Of a stretch of DNA of 64,000 nucleotides, positions 47,287 to 56,377 are shown one piece after another; the first letter of the stretch is position 1, and each line of letters begins with the position of its first letter. The translations under genes were made by a program, and so were the position numbers. Source of the DNA: an uncultured Phascolarctobacterium sp. (lineage in GTDB: Bacteria > Bacillota > Negativicutes > Acidaminococcales > Acidaminococcaceae); the NCBI GenBank assembly GCA_949299135.1, contig CASFZG010000003.1, positions 47,162 to 111,161 of the forward strand. Reading direction: 5' to 3'. The notes under the pieces are model-generated. The model was not told the origin of the DNA, ran no database searches, and saw only the letters and a list, made by a program, of their open reading frames with translations.

Positions 47287-47619
47287 TTATTTTCCGTTTA
47301 CAATTAATGATACCGAAGGCTGGCTAATGTTGAACAAATTGCCGAGGAAAATTTGCGATATTCCTTCTTCATGGTACAAGCGATAAATTTCTTTATTGCG
47401 TTCCGCGCGGTTTTTAAAGGGGTGGATTTGTATTTCCTCGTAGTCGATTTTATAGCCGTAATCGCGCACGATGATAATCTTGCGGGTGTTGTCGGTGTTT
47501 CGCACTTTTATTTCCCATGTCTGGATTCCGCTTTTGCTGCGGGGGTTATATAAACAAAATTCTGCTTCGGCGTTGCCGATAATTGTTTTTAAGAATTTGG
47601 GGCTTAATTCTGTGTTCAA
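47287..47619 (-). CDS. Hypothetical protein with C-terminal helix-turn-helix
   Basis: 110 residues from TTG 47619, where GAGGTG lies six bases upstream; a GTG three codons earlier sits inside that site. The first 75 residues form a beta-rich domain (EFCLYNPRSKSGIQTWEIKVRN) of no known family. The last 35, RAERNKEIYRLYHEEGISQIFLGNLFNISQPSVSLIV, form a convincing HTH of the resolvase/sigma-4 type. It may be a small DNA-binding regulator. Nothing nearby is obviously its target. Confidence 0.6.
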   Translation of the reverse strand: MNTELSPKFLKTIIGNAEAEFCLYNPRSKSGIQTWEIKVRNTDNTRKIIIVRDYGYKIDYEEIQIHPFKNRAERNKEIYRLYHEEGISQIFLGNLFNISQPSVSLIVNGK

Positions 47620-47628
47620 TGTTTTCAC

Positions 47629-48025
47629 CTCGTTTAGTTTTTGTTTTGATTACGCCTTTGTATGAAGGATAGTGCTTTTTATTTTTACTTACTCATTCAT
47701 CTTCATTCTTTTGACTGAGCAAAAGAACGAAGCAAGAAAACTCACGCGGTTAGGCGGATTTTCCCGCTGCGCCGCTGACGCAGCTTGCTACGCAACTATT
47801 AGCATAACAACTACAAAAATACGAAATTCGCTTCGCTCAGGTTCGATTTTTGCAGTTGTTCTTTAGTAAATGTTGCTAAAATCCGATACTGCGGCTTCGC
47901 TCAAATTCGTACTTTGGCAACTTTTTTATTTTGATTATATTGTTCTCAAACTTTTATAAAATGCTGACTATGAACAGCGAAAGGTTTGTGCTATAAAACT
48001 ATAATTTAATATTATGATTTTCTTA
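47629..48025. other. Gene-free intergenic region with two related hairpins
   Basis: I see no credible gene; a plus-strand frame of 64 codons lacks a ribosome site. Two adjacent stem-loops, 47806-47860 and 47872-47921, each carry a GCTTCGCTCA segment in the loop side and TTCG after it. The second is followed by a plus-strand T-run. Confidence 0.5.
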
Positions 48026-48060
48026 AACCAAAAGGGAGCATTTGCTCCCTTTTGGTTTTT
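48026..48060. terminator. Terminator downstream of the autotransporter
   Basis: AAACCAAAAGGGAGCA and TGCTCCCTTTTGGTTT form a perfect long stem immediately after the autotransporter stop. T-runs are better on the plus strand, but it can serve the minus-strand gene. Confidence 0.75.
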
Positions 48061-48062
48061 AA

Positions 48063-51007
48063 TTAAAACGTCCAGCGCATACCGGCGTTCCACTGCCAGT
48101 CTTTTTCAAAATCGCCGCCTGCGGTTTTTACAAAGTCAAAATACAGGTGGTTGTTTTTGCCGGTTTTAAGCGCAGCGCCAACACCGTATTCAAACCACGT
48201 ATCATTAAAGCTTTCGCTCTCACTTCTGCTGATACCGGTGCTGTCAGTCATATCAATATCATAATCGCCTGCAAATTCATGCAGCAGGTTGGCTTTAGCA
48301 TAAATTACACCGCTGTCGCCGATTTGTTTGCCGATGTTGAAGCCTACACGCCCAAGCACACTGGCGATGCCGCCCTGCTCAACTTTAATACCATTGCTGG
48401 TTTCGTATTCATCACCGCCAAAGTAGCCAAGCGTTAACTGTGCCTGCGGCTCAACATACCAGCCGTTTTGCAAATCGTTTTTGCGTCCGTATTCAGCGCT
48501 CACGCTAATACCGGTATTTTTATATTCACCGCTGATTTTATTGTTATTGGTATCATAAACATTAAAATCGTTATCCATATTGGCATACTTAAATACCAAA
48601 TCAAGGTAATGGCCGCTGCTGTAAATATCGGTATTATAAAATGCTATTGCCTTGCTGTGGTTTTCACCGTTGCCACGCTCATAAGTACCACTACCGTCGG
48701 TGTAGCTTAAAGCAGCGCCGGTGTAACGGGTCATGTCTTCCGTTTGTTTGGTAATCTGGTCGTAGCCAAGCTCATAAGTAGTATATTCATTTTCAAACGC
48801 TGCATTATCATCACGGCTTATTTTGCTGCCATGTACGCGGAACCATGCGCCTTCTTCATCAGCGCCGTTGTTGCGCAGCTCGCCCATGCGGCGCATAAGC
48901 TGGTCGTTTTCTGCACGCCATGTGTGGTAGTTAAGCGCATTTGCGCCAAGAATCGCATCGACAGTCGAGGTGCTTCTTTCTGTGTCTTTCTGTATATCAG
49001 CTAAAATCCAATCAGTATTGTAACCACTTGTTACTTTATCGCCATCAGAAACATCTTTTCTATCAAGTATATATTTATCCCAATATAAAGCATTTTCTTT
49101 ATCCTGTGCCGTAAAAGTACCCTGTTCATCTTTTACGCTGACAAGCACTGTGCCTTTGGCATTATCCATATCATCACCAATTTCGTTGATATCAATAATA
49201 TGGCTGCCGCTATGCACGCCTTCAATATAAACACGTGTACTGTTATATTCATTAGTAGAACCGTCTACATTTAATTTAAAAATACCACCTTCACCATCAA
49301 GATTAGTAAATGTTAAATTATCAAACGGGTTAAGTGTTACCGTATCATACATTAAAGCTGTATCAACAACACCGCCGTTAGCGACAGTTAAATTACTTAC
49401 ATCGGAATAATTATTTACGTTCCACGTTGCACCATTAGCGATGGTCATTTTTATGCCTTCGCCACTACCACCTTCACTAATGAGTAAATCCTGTACTGCA
49501 CCATTTAAAACAGATTTTTTAGTATTTAAGTTTACAACAATAGCACTATCAGCATCTGCCTGAATGTCACCGTCAATTACAACATCATTTGCAGTATCTT
49601 TATTTATATTTACAGTTCCGCCTTTATAGGCATCAATGGCAATAACATGTAAGTCTTCTCCCTCTAAATTATCTTTATAGCTTTCCGCACTAACATTAAT
49701 AGAACCACCTGCCATATTAACTATACTTTTGCCTCCGTTTGATGTTATACCACTTGCAAAAGCATAATCATATCCACCAATTACATTAGCAGCAATATCT
49801 ACTTTTCCTAAATTAATTGTACCAGATTTTGCGTATACAGCATGAACTTCGTTTCTGGAATGTTTCTGTGTATTAGTAAGAGTTGCAGTTATTGAACCGT
49901 TTCCAATAGTAGTAGACCCGCCATTATTCCAGACACCATAAGCTTCGCTATATGCCATTTCCCCTTTTGCCTCTGCCTCTACAACAATATTAGCTGTTTC
50001 GCTAATAATAACTTCATTATTGCTATGATTATCTATACCATATGCACGTATATCCTGATCGGCATTATTAATAGATTTTACATTTATTTTTGCATTTTTC
50101 AATTCAACTCTACTACCGGTCTTTCCTGTAGCAATACCTTCTGCAACTGTATATGTATTATCATAGTATTCTGCATTTGAATTTGCCTCAACATTAATTT
50201 CAACATTATTACCTTTCAATATAGCGCCACTGCCAGAATCAAGATTTAAGCTTATGCCTGTTGCCGAAGTATTATAATCGCCATCTACATTTACCGCTTT
50301 TGCATTAATATTCACATCACCAAGTTCAACATTACCATTAACAGCATTTACACAAATACCATCAGCGGCAATCCTTTGTGAACCCCCTTCTGCGTAAGCT
50401 TCTATTGTTCCGTTATTTAATACAATTTTGCCACTACCTTTGTTTTCAATCCCCTTCGCTGTCGCAAATGTACCATTTTTGCTTTCAGCAACAACTTTAA
50501 TATTGCTATCTGCTAAAGAAATAGTATTTTGTGTTGAACTATATACACCAGTAGTGTAATACCGCTATTCATAGCTTCAACTTTATCCATTGTTACGGTA
50601 ATATTAGCACCATCCAGTAAGCTTATATCACCTTTTACAAATCCATTACTAACAATGCCATAACCCATCGAAGCAGTTTTATCTTCAGCATTTTGATTAA
50701 CATTTATATTTAGTTTTCCGTTAATAACATAATCACCATTAGAATAAACACTTGGATTAATAGAATACTTATAAATACCAGAATAGTAATTACCGTCACT
50801 TTTATTTACAGTTAACGTATCCCCATCCTGAAAATCATAAACAAAGCCATCAGTTTCATTACCAGTTCTGATTCCTTCATCTGCGTATTTATCATTGCCG
50901 CCCTGAATAGTATCTGTATATGTTTGTGCCTGCGCCATACCATATGGCAGCATTAACAACACACTCAATGTTACTGCCTTTGCTAAATTTTTCTTTTTCA
51001 TCATCAT
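48063..51007 (-). pseudogene. Type V autotransporter, frameshifted near its N-terminus
   Basis: The 5' frame (51007-50513) gives a signal peptide MMMKKKNLAKAVTLSVLLML...AQAQ and the start of a passenger, then runs into a stop. A second frame is open from about 50555 to 48063 and continues the same beta-helix repeats (asparagine- and glycine-rich), ending in a 12-strand beta-barrel domain with terminal WTF. Together about 965 residues. The shift lies near 50545-50560, not in a homopolymer; one lost or two extra bases would explain it. An intact protein would display the passenger outside the outer membrane. It could be a true pseudogene or an assembly error. Confidence 0.85.
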
Positions 51008-51049
51008 AGCTCAACACTCCTTGTTTTTATTTTGCTATGATATTATTTT

Positions 51050-51111
51050 ATTATAGACTTCCCCCCGTCAAGACATTTTGGTATAAGTATGTCTAACTTT
51101 TTCTGGTCTTG
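51050..51111 (-). promoter_or_regulatory. Upstream region of the autotransporter with G6 tract and the conserved 43-bp element
   Basis: 51069-51111 matches the glycan-operon element at 35 of 43 positions, with identical arms CAAGAC and GTCTTG and the same 31-base spacing. Next to it are a good -35 TTGACG, six G (plus C 51061-51066) and TATAAT (51050-51055). The -35 to TATAAT spacing is only ten bases, so either another -10 such as TAAAAT is used or the promoter is poorly spaced in this copy. Confidence 0.6.
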
Positions 51112-51281
51112 CCGGCTGATAAGTGTTAGATGTAAAATACAAACCTTTCAGTTTAACATAAAAAATTTTGCAAAAACAGTCTTGTCAAAAGCTGCTGAAT
51201 TTTGCTATTATAATTTTTGCCGCGCTTTAAAGGTGCACCAAAAGCAGGTAACAAAAAATTTTTAAGGAGGGTCAATTATTT

Positions 51282-51956
51282 ATGACCGATTGCAAAAAAT
51301 TTAATAATGTTACTGATTTAGCAGGTGCAAAATGCGACCATCCGCCTCATCGCAATTTATACGCCGCAGGCGCAAATGCTTTTGCAAAAATGCCGGCGGA
51401 TTATGATGAGCAGGCAAAATTAACGCAGCAATTAGTTACCGCCGCGCAAAACGGTGATAAAGATGCTTTGGAAAGGCTGTGTATTTTTTATGAGCCTTTA
51501 TTCCGTAAAGAGATGAAGCGCGATATTTTTTACAAAGCGCTGGGTTTTGAAGAAGGCTTGAGCCTTGCCCGCTTGAAGTTTATCGAGATTGTAATGAGTT
51601 ACAATGGTGCAGACTTCTCTCACTTCGCCGGTTACGTGCGGTGCAGGATTCACTTTGCATTGTACGACGAAATGAAAAAGGCCTGGGAGCGGGAAAATAG
51701 CGAGGCTGCCCTGCCTGTTAGCGATGATGCCGATGTGCATTTACCGGCGGATAACCCCATTGACCGCGAGGAGCTGGCAATTTTGTTGAAGCTGGCTTTA
51801 AAGAAGCTGACGGAAAAACAGCGCAATACAATTCAAGCCTTGTATTTTGAAGGTTACAGCGGCAAGGAAATTGCCGCCAAACAAAAAATAACGCCTGCCG
51901 CGGTGACAAAGCACCACAAGCAGGCGTTAAAAATTTTACGCGGTAATATTGCGTAA
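51282..51956 (+). CDS. Sigma-70 family-like sigma factor
   Basis: 224 residues with AAGGAGGGT nine bases before ATG. A region-2-like segment (about 55-130; NGDKDALERLCIFYEPLFRKEM, GLSLARLKFIEIVMSY, FAGYVRCRIHFALYDEMKKA) is followed by region 4 (about 170-222; LKKLTEKQRNTIQALYFEGYSGKEIAAK, TPAAVTKHHKQALKIL). It would direct RNA polymerase to a special promoter set. It is divergent from the autotransporter and shares its 274-bp upstream region, so regulation of that gene, or of the shared element, is possible. Target is inference. Confidence 0.82.
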   Translation: MTDCKKFNNVTDLAGAKCDHPPHRNLYAAGANAFAKMPADYDEQAKLTQQLVTAAQNGDKDALERLCIFYEPLFRKEMKRDIFYKALGFEEGLSLARLKFIEIVMSYNGADFSHFAGYVRCRIHFALYDEMKKAWERENSEAALPVSDDADVHLPADNPIDREELAILLKLALKKLTEKQRNTIQALYFEGYSGKEIAAKQKITPAAVTKHHKQALKILRGNIA

Positions 51957-51970
51957 CTGATTTATAAACA

Positions 51971-52008
51971 TAAAAAGCTCTCATACAAAAGTATGAGAGC
52001 TTTTTATG
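51971..52008 (+). terminator. Terminator of the sigma-like gene
   Basis: AAAAAGCTCTCATA and TATGAGAGCTTTTT pair perfectly around a six-base loop just after the stop, with a T-run on the plus strand. Confidence 0.88.
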
Positions 52009-52012
52009 TTAT

Positions 52013-52040
52013 TTGACTTTTTACGTTACTTTGTTATAAT
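52013..52040 (+). promoter_or_regulatory. Strong predicted promoter for an antisense RNA
   Basis: TTGACT (52013-52018) and a perfect TATAAT (52035-52040) are 16 bases apart on the plus strand. No coding frame follows; a hairpin with T-run ends the region near 52150, so a short RNA is predicted. Confidence 0.7.
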
Positions 52041-52047
52041 AATTATA

Positions 52048-52150
52048 GAAATACAAATGGCTGCCGATAGACGGTTAGCCCATGATATTGTTTAAAAGTT
52101 TAAAGTAAACCGTCACAATTTCTCAGGCTGTGGCGGTTTACTTGTTTTTA
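52048..52150 (+). ncRNA. Predicted antisense RNA of a type I toxin-antitoxin locus
   Basis: Transcription from the promoter at 52013-52040 would give about 100 bases, ending at the stem GTAAACCGTCAC / GTGGCGGTTTAC (52104-52140) and T-run. It overlaps the 3' end and terminator of the convergent small ORF. Its first bases, GCCGATAGACGGTTAGCCC, resemble in reverse the upstream leader of that ORF. This is the layout of TxpA/RatA-type systems. Confidence 0.55.
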
Positions 52151-52236
52151 TAGCTACGTTCTCTCCCAAGGGCATAGCCGAAGGAAAAGATTGTTACAGT
52201 GTAACCTATTACGGTTAACAATTCAATAACATCCAT
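52138..52236 (-). CDS. Putative small hydrophobic type I toxin (TxpA/holin-like)
   Basis: A 32-residue frame starts at ATG 52236 behind a very strong AAGGAGGGG site. It begins MDVIELLTVIGYTVTIF, forming one membrane helix, and ends with basic residues (GRERSYKNK). This is the pattern of the small holin-like toxins of Firmicutes. It ends at a strong convergent terminator and is faced by a predicted antisense RNA. It sits directly downstream of rpoC. Function is inferred; the size is normal for such toxins. Confidence 0.65.
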   Translation of the reverse strand: MDVIELLTVIGYTVTIFSFGYALGRERSYKNK

Positions 52237-52385
52237 GCTATCCCCTCCTTAATAGTATTTCCGGCAAGCCGGATTTCTATTTATCGGAGGGTCACAGTCC
52301 CTCCGTTGGAGGGCTAACCGCCTACCGTTATGGCAGCACATTTGCTTTATGCCTGCTTAAATTTTATCAGCCGTAGCTTTTAAAA

Positions 52386-55300
52386 TTATTCAGCCGGTAC
52401 GTTGGTATATTTTACTTTTACGTCGCGGTATCTGCTCATGCCGGTACCAGCCGGGATGAGTTTACCGATGATTACGTTTTCTTTCAGGCCGAGCAGCGGG
52501 TCAACCTTGCCTTTGATTGCTGCGTCCGTAAGTACACGGGTGGTTTCCTGGAAGGAAGCCGCAGACAGGAAGGAATCGGTTGCGAGGGATGCTTTGGTAA
52601 TACCCAGAAGAATCGGGTGGCCTTCCGCAGGCTGCAAGCCGCGGTCCAGCATCTCGCTGTTCTGTTCTTCAAATTCGCCGATATCAACGTATTCGCCCGG
52701 CAGCATTGAAGTATCGCCAGCTTCGTCAACGCGTACTTTGCGCATCATCTGGCGTACCATAACTTCAATGTGCTTGTCATTAATTTCTACGCCCTGAGAT
52801 TTGTAAACGCCGAGTACCTGCTGTACAAGGTAACGCTGGGTTGCACGCACGCCGCTGATGCGGATAATGTCGTGCGGGTTCAGCGAGCCTTCGGTCAGGC
52901 GGTCGCCTTTTTCAATCTCCTGGCCTTCGGTAACGGCAAGTTTAGCGCCGTACGGGATAGCGTAAACTTCTTCCATGCCGTCTTTGTCGGTAATCGTAAT
53001 TTTACGCTGGCCGCCTTCTTCGGCGATATGCACGGTACCGCTGACTTCTGCCAGAATGCCAGGGTGTTTAGGTTTACGTGCTTCAAACAGTTCTTCAACA
53101 CGCGGCAGACCTTGGGTGATATCGTCGCCGCCGGCAACGCCGCCGGTATGGAACGTACGCATGGTAAGCTGCGTGCCCGGTTCGCCGATAGCCTGCGCTG
53201 CAATGGTACCGACTGCTTCGCCGACGTCAACATTTCTGTCGGTAGCAAGGTTACGGCCATAGCATTTGCGGCATACGCCGACTTTGGATTTGCAGTTAAG
53301 CACGCTGCGGATTTTAACGGTTTCGCGCAGGGACGCGATTTTATCTGCCATATCTTCGGTAACATAATCGTTGATATGGTACAGTACATTGCCGTTTTCG
53401 TCCAGAATATCTTCGGCAAGGTTACGGCCGACAATGCGGTCACGCAGGGACTCGATGACGGTCTGTTTGTTCTTGCCTTCGGTAATGGCGCCGATTTCGA
53501 TGCCTTCGATAGCGTTGTTGCGCACTTTCATCTCGCGGACGGTGCCGTCTGCAAGGATTGCGTCAATCATTTCTTCGGTGTAGGTATCTTTAGCGGCTGC
53601 CAGCACTTCGCCTGCTGCGTTGACAACGTCTTCGGCAACTTCCTTACCGTTGAAGTGGCGCATCAGGTGGTCCTTCAGCACTTTGTTAGCATCTTCATCG
53701 CTGATGTTGATAGCCACGGTTTCGGTTGCTTCGCCGTCCATGTCGTCGGTAGCATACAGGGTTACTTCAAGCACATGGCCTGCAATAAGTTTGTTGTAAA
53801 TATCTTCCGTAATAACGGTATCAGCTTCGGCAATCAAATCGCCGGTAACAGGGTTTGCCACGCCTGCAGCAAGGTTTCTGCCGACAACGGTTTCGCGCAG
53901 CTTATTCTGGCTTGCGCCAAGGGTCTGTTTGCACAGGCGGCTGCGTTCTTTAACAAGGTTAAAGCTTACAACGTCGCAGTCATCCTCGCGGACGATAACG
54001 TCCTGAGCAACGTCTACAAGAGTACGCAGTGCGGTATCGGCCAAACCTTTGCGCGCACCGTGGGTGGAAATGAAGTATTCCAATACGGTTAAGCCTTCGC
54101 GGAAGTTTGCTTTGATAGGACGGTCGATAATACGGCCGGACGGGTCGGCCATCAAGCCGCGCATACCTGCCAGCTGACGGATCTGCTGGGTGTTGCCGCG
54201 GGCGCCGGAGTCAGCCATCATGTTCAGGGAATTGAACTTATCCATGGTGGCGCTCATCAGTTTGGCGGTAACGTCGTCGGTTGCCTGGCTCCAGATTTCG
54301 ATAACCTTGCGGTAACGTTCGTCTTCGCTCATCAAGCCGCGGCGGAACATACGCTCGGTTTTATCAATCTGTTTTTCTGCGTCAGCAAGAATCTGCTGTT
54401 TTTCTTTCGGGATTTTGATATCGGATACGGCGATGGAAATACCTGCCTTGCAGGCGTTGTCATAACCGTTCTTTTTAACGATATCAAGGATTTCGGCAGT
54501 GCGCAGGTTGCCAAACAGTTTATGCGCTTTGGCAACGAGGTTGCCCAGTTCTTTTTTGTTAATCAGTTTGCTTAAATGCCAAACTTTAACATCTTCGCCG
54601 GCAGCGTTCTTTTCGGTTTCCTGATGGAAGTATTGCAGTTCCTTCGGCAAATCCTCATTGAACATAATGTTGCCCGGCGTGGTGGTTACAAGGCTTACGC
54701 CTTCGTTGCTCGGCTCGCCGTAAATATCCTTGTTGGGGATATAAACTTTAATGCGTGCCTGCAAATCAATAACCTTGTGGAAGTATGCCAGCATTGCTTC
54801 TTCAACGCTGCTGAAACGCATGCCTTCGCCTTTGGCGCCTTCCTTAACCATGGTGATGTAGTAAGAACCCAAAACCATATCCTGCGTCGGTACGGCAACA
54901 GGTTTGCCGTCTTTCGGGGCAAGGATGTTGTTAACGGAAAGCATCAAAATTCTGGCTTCTGCCTGCGCTTCCGCGGACAGCGGCAGATGCACAGCCATTT
55001 GGTCACCGTCGAAGTCGGCGTTGAACGCGGTACATACCAGCGGATGCAGCTTGATGGCACGGCCTTCGGTAAGGATAGGCTCGAACGCCTGAATACCGAG
55101 GCGGTGCAGCGTCGGTGCACGGTTCAGGAATACCGGATGCTCTTTAATAACTTCTTCGAGCACGTCCCAAACAACGTTGTTGGCGCGTTCCACCATGCGT
55201 TTGGCGTTTTTGATATTGGTTGCCTGGCCGCTCTGGACAAGGCGTTTCATTACAAAGGGTTTGAACAGCTCCAGTGCCATTTCCTTCGGCAGGCCGCACT

Positions 55301-56360
55301 GGTGCATTTTCAGTTCAGGGCCTACAACGATAACGGAACGGCCGGAGTAGTCAACACGTTTACCCAAAAGGTTCTGACGGAAACGGCCCTGTTTGCCTTT
55401 CAGCATATCGGAAAGGGATTTTAACGGACGGTTGCCCGGGCCGGTTACCGGACGGCCGCGGCGGCCGTTGTCGATAAGGGCGTCAACTGCTTCCTGCAGC
55501 ATACGTTTTTCGTTGCGGACGATGATATCAGGCGCGTTAAGCTCTAAAAGGCGTTTTAAACGGTTGTTGCGGTTGATAACGCGGCGGTACAAATCGTTCA
55601 GGTCGGAGGTTGCAAAACGACCGCCGTCCAGCTGTACCATCGGGCGCAGTTCCGGCGGGATAACCGGTACAACGTCCAGAATCATCCATTCCGGCTTGTT
55701 GCCGGATTTCAGGAATGCTTCGCAGACTTCAAGACGGCGTACGGCGCGGATTTTGCGCTGGCCGCTTACTTCTTTCAGTTCTGCGCGCAGCTCTGCCGTA
55801 AGTGACGGCAGGTCGATTTCCTGCAATAAGGTTTTGATAGCCTGCGCGCCCATGCCTACTTTGAAGGCATTGCCGTATTTATCGCGGGCTTCAATGTATT
55901 CGCTTTCGGTTAAAAGCTGTTTTTTGGTAAGCGGCGTGGTGCCGGGGTCCAAAACAATGTAATTGGCAAAGTATAAAACTTTTTCCAGTGAGCGCGGGGA
56001 GATATCGAGAATCAGCCCCATGCGGCTCGGGATGCCTTTAAAGTACCAGATATGGGATACAGGCGCCGCCAGTTCAATGTGGCCCATACGCTCGCGGCGT
56101 ACTTTGGCGCGGGTTACTTCAACGCCGCACTTGTCGCACACAATGCCTTTATAGCGTATTCTTTTATATTTGCCGCAATGGCATTCCCAGTCTTTGGTAG
56201 GCCCGAAAATTCTTTCGCAGAACAGACCGTCACGTTCCGGCTTTAAGGTTCTGTAATTGATGGTTTCCGGTTTTTTTACTTCGCCATAGGACCAAGCCCT
56301 GATTTGCTCCGGTGAAGCCAGGCCGATACGCATAGATTCAAAATTATTTACGTCTAACAA
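52386..56360 (-). CDS. rpoC: DNA-directed RNA polymerase subunit beta'
   Basis: 1324 residues. The N-terminal zinc-binding segment [24 protein letters not shown], the catalytic loop [15 protein letters not shown] with three metal aspartates, the second zinc cluster [13 protein letters not shown], and the trigger loop [16 protein letters not shown] are all intact. It forms the active centre with beta. It is 17 bases downstream of rpoB. An insert-like acidic region around residues 880-980 ([13 protein letters not shown] and after) contains repeated NLA/VGRNL segments seen in some Firmicutes. Confidence 0.98.
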   Translation of the reverse strand: MLDVNNFESMRIGLASPEQIRAWSYGEVKKPETINYRTLKPERDGLFCERIFGPTKDWECHCGKYKRIRYKGIVCDKCGVEVTRAKVRRERMGHIELAAPVSHIWYFKGIPSRMGLILDISPRSLEKVLYFANYIVLDPGTTPLTKKQLLTESEYIEARDKYGNAFKVGMGAQAIKTLLQEIDLPSLTAELRAELKEVSGQRKIRAVRRLEVCEAFLKSGNKPEWMILDVVPVIPPELRPMVQLDGGRFATSDLNDLYRRVINRNNRLKRLLELNAPDIIVRNEKRMLQEAVDALIDNGRRGRPVTGPGNRPLKSLSDMLKGKQGRFRQNLLGKRVDYSGRSVIVVGPELKMHQCGLPKEMALELFKPFVMKRLVQSGQATNIKNAKRMVERANNVVWDVLEEVIKEHPVFLNRAPTLHRLGIQAFEPILTEGRAIKLHPLVCTAFNADFDGDQMAVHLPLSAEAQAEARILMLSVNNILAPKDGKPVAVPTQDMVLGSYYITMVKEGAKGEGMRFSSVEEAMLAYFHKVIDLQARIKVYIPNKDIYGEPSNEGVSLVTTTPGNIMFNEDLPKELQYFHQETEKNAAGEDVKVWHLSKLINKKELGNLVAKAHKLFGNLRTAEILDIVKKNGYDNACKAGISIAVSDIKIPKEKQQILADAEKQIDKTERMFRRGLMSEDERYRKVIEIWSQATDDVTAKLMSATMDKFNSLNMMADSGARGNTQQIRQLAGMRGLMADPSGRIIDRPIKANFREGLTVLEYFISTHGARKGLADTALRTLVDVAQDVIVREDDCDVVSFNLVKERSRLCKQTLGASQNKLRETVVGRNLAAGVANPVTGDLIAEADTVITEDIYNKLIAGHVLEVTLYATDDMDGEATETVAINISDEDANKVLKDHLMRHFNGKEVAEDVVNAAGEVLAAAKDTYTEEMIDAILADGTVREMKVRNNAIEGIEIGAITEGKNKQTVIESLRDRIVGRNLAEDILDENGNVLYHINDYVTEDMADKIASLRETVKIRSVLNCKSKVGVCRKCYGRNLATDRNVDVGEAVGTIAAQAIGEPGTQLTMRTFHTGGVAGGDDITQGLPRVEELFEARKPKHPGILAEVSGTVHIAEEGGQRKITITDKDGMEEVYAIPYGAKLAVTEGQEIEKGDRLTEGSLNPHDIIRISGVRATQRYLVQQVLGVYKSQGVEINDKHIEVMVRQMMRKVRVDEAGDTSMLPGEYVDIGEFEEQNSEMLDRGLQPAEGHPILLGITKASLATDSFLSAASFQETTRVLTDAAIKGKVDPLLGLKENVIIGKLIPAGTGMSRYRDVKVKYTNVPAE

Positions 56361-56377
56361 GAACCGATCGCTCCCTT

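Noticed and set aside
47672..47866. A 64-codon plus-strand frame before the autotransporter terminator
   Set aside because: No ribosome site, low-complexity start, and it covers the hairpin region.
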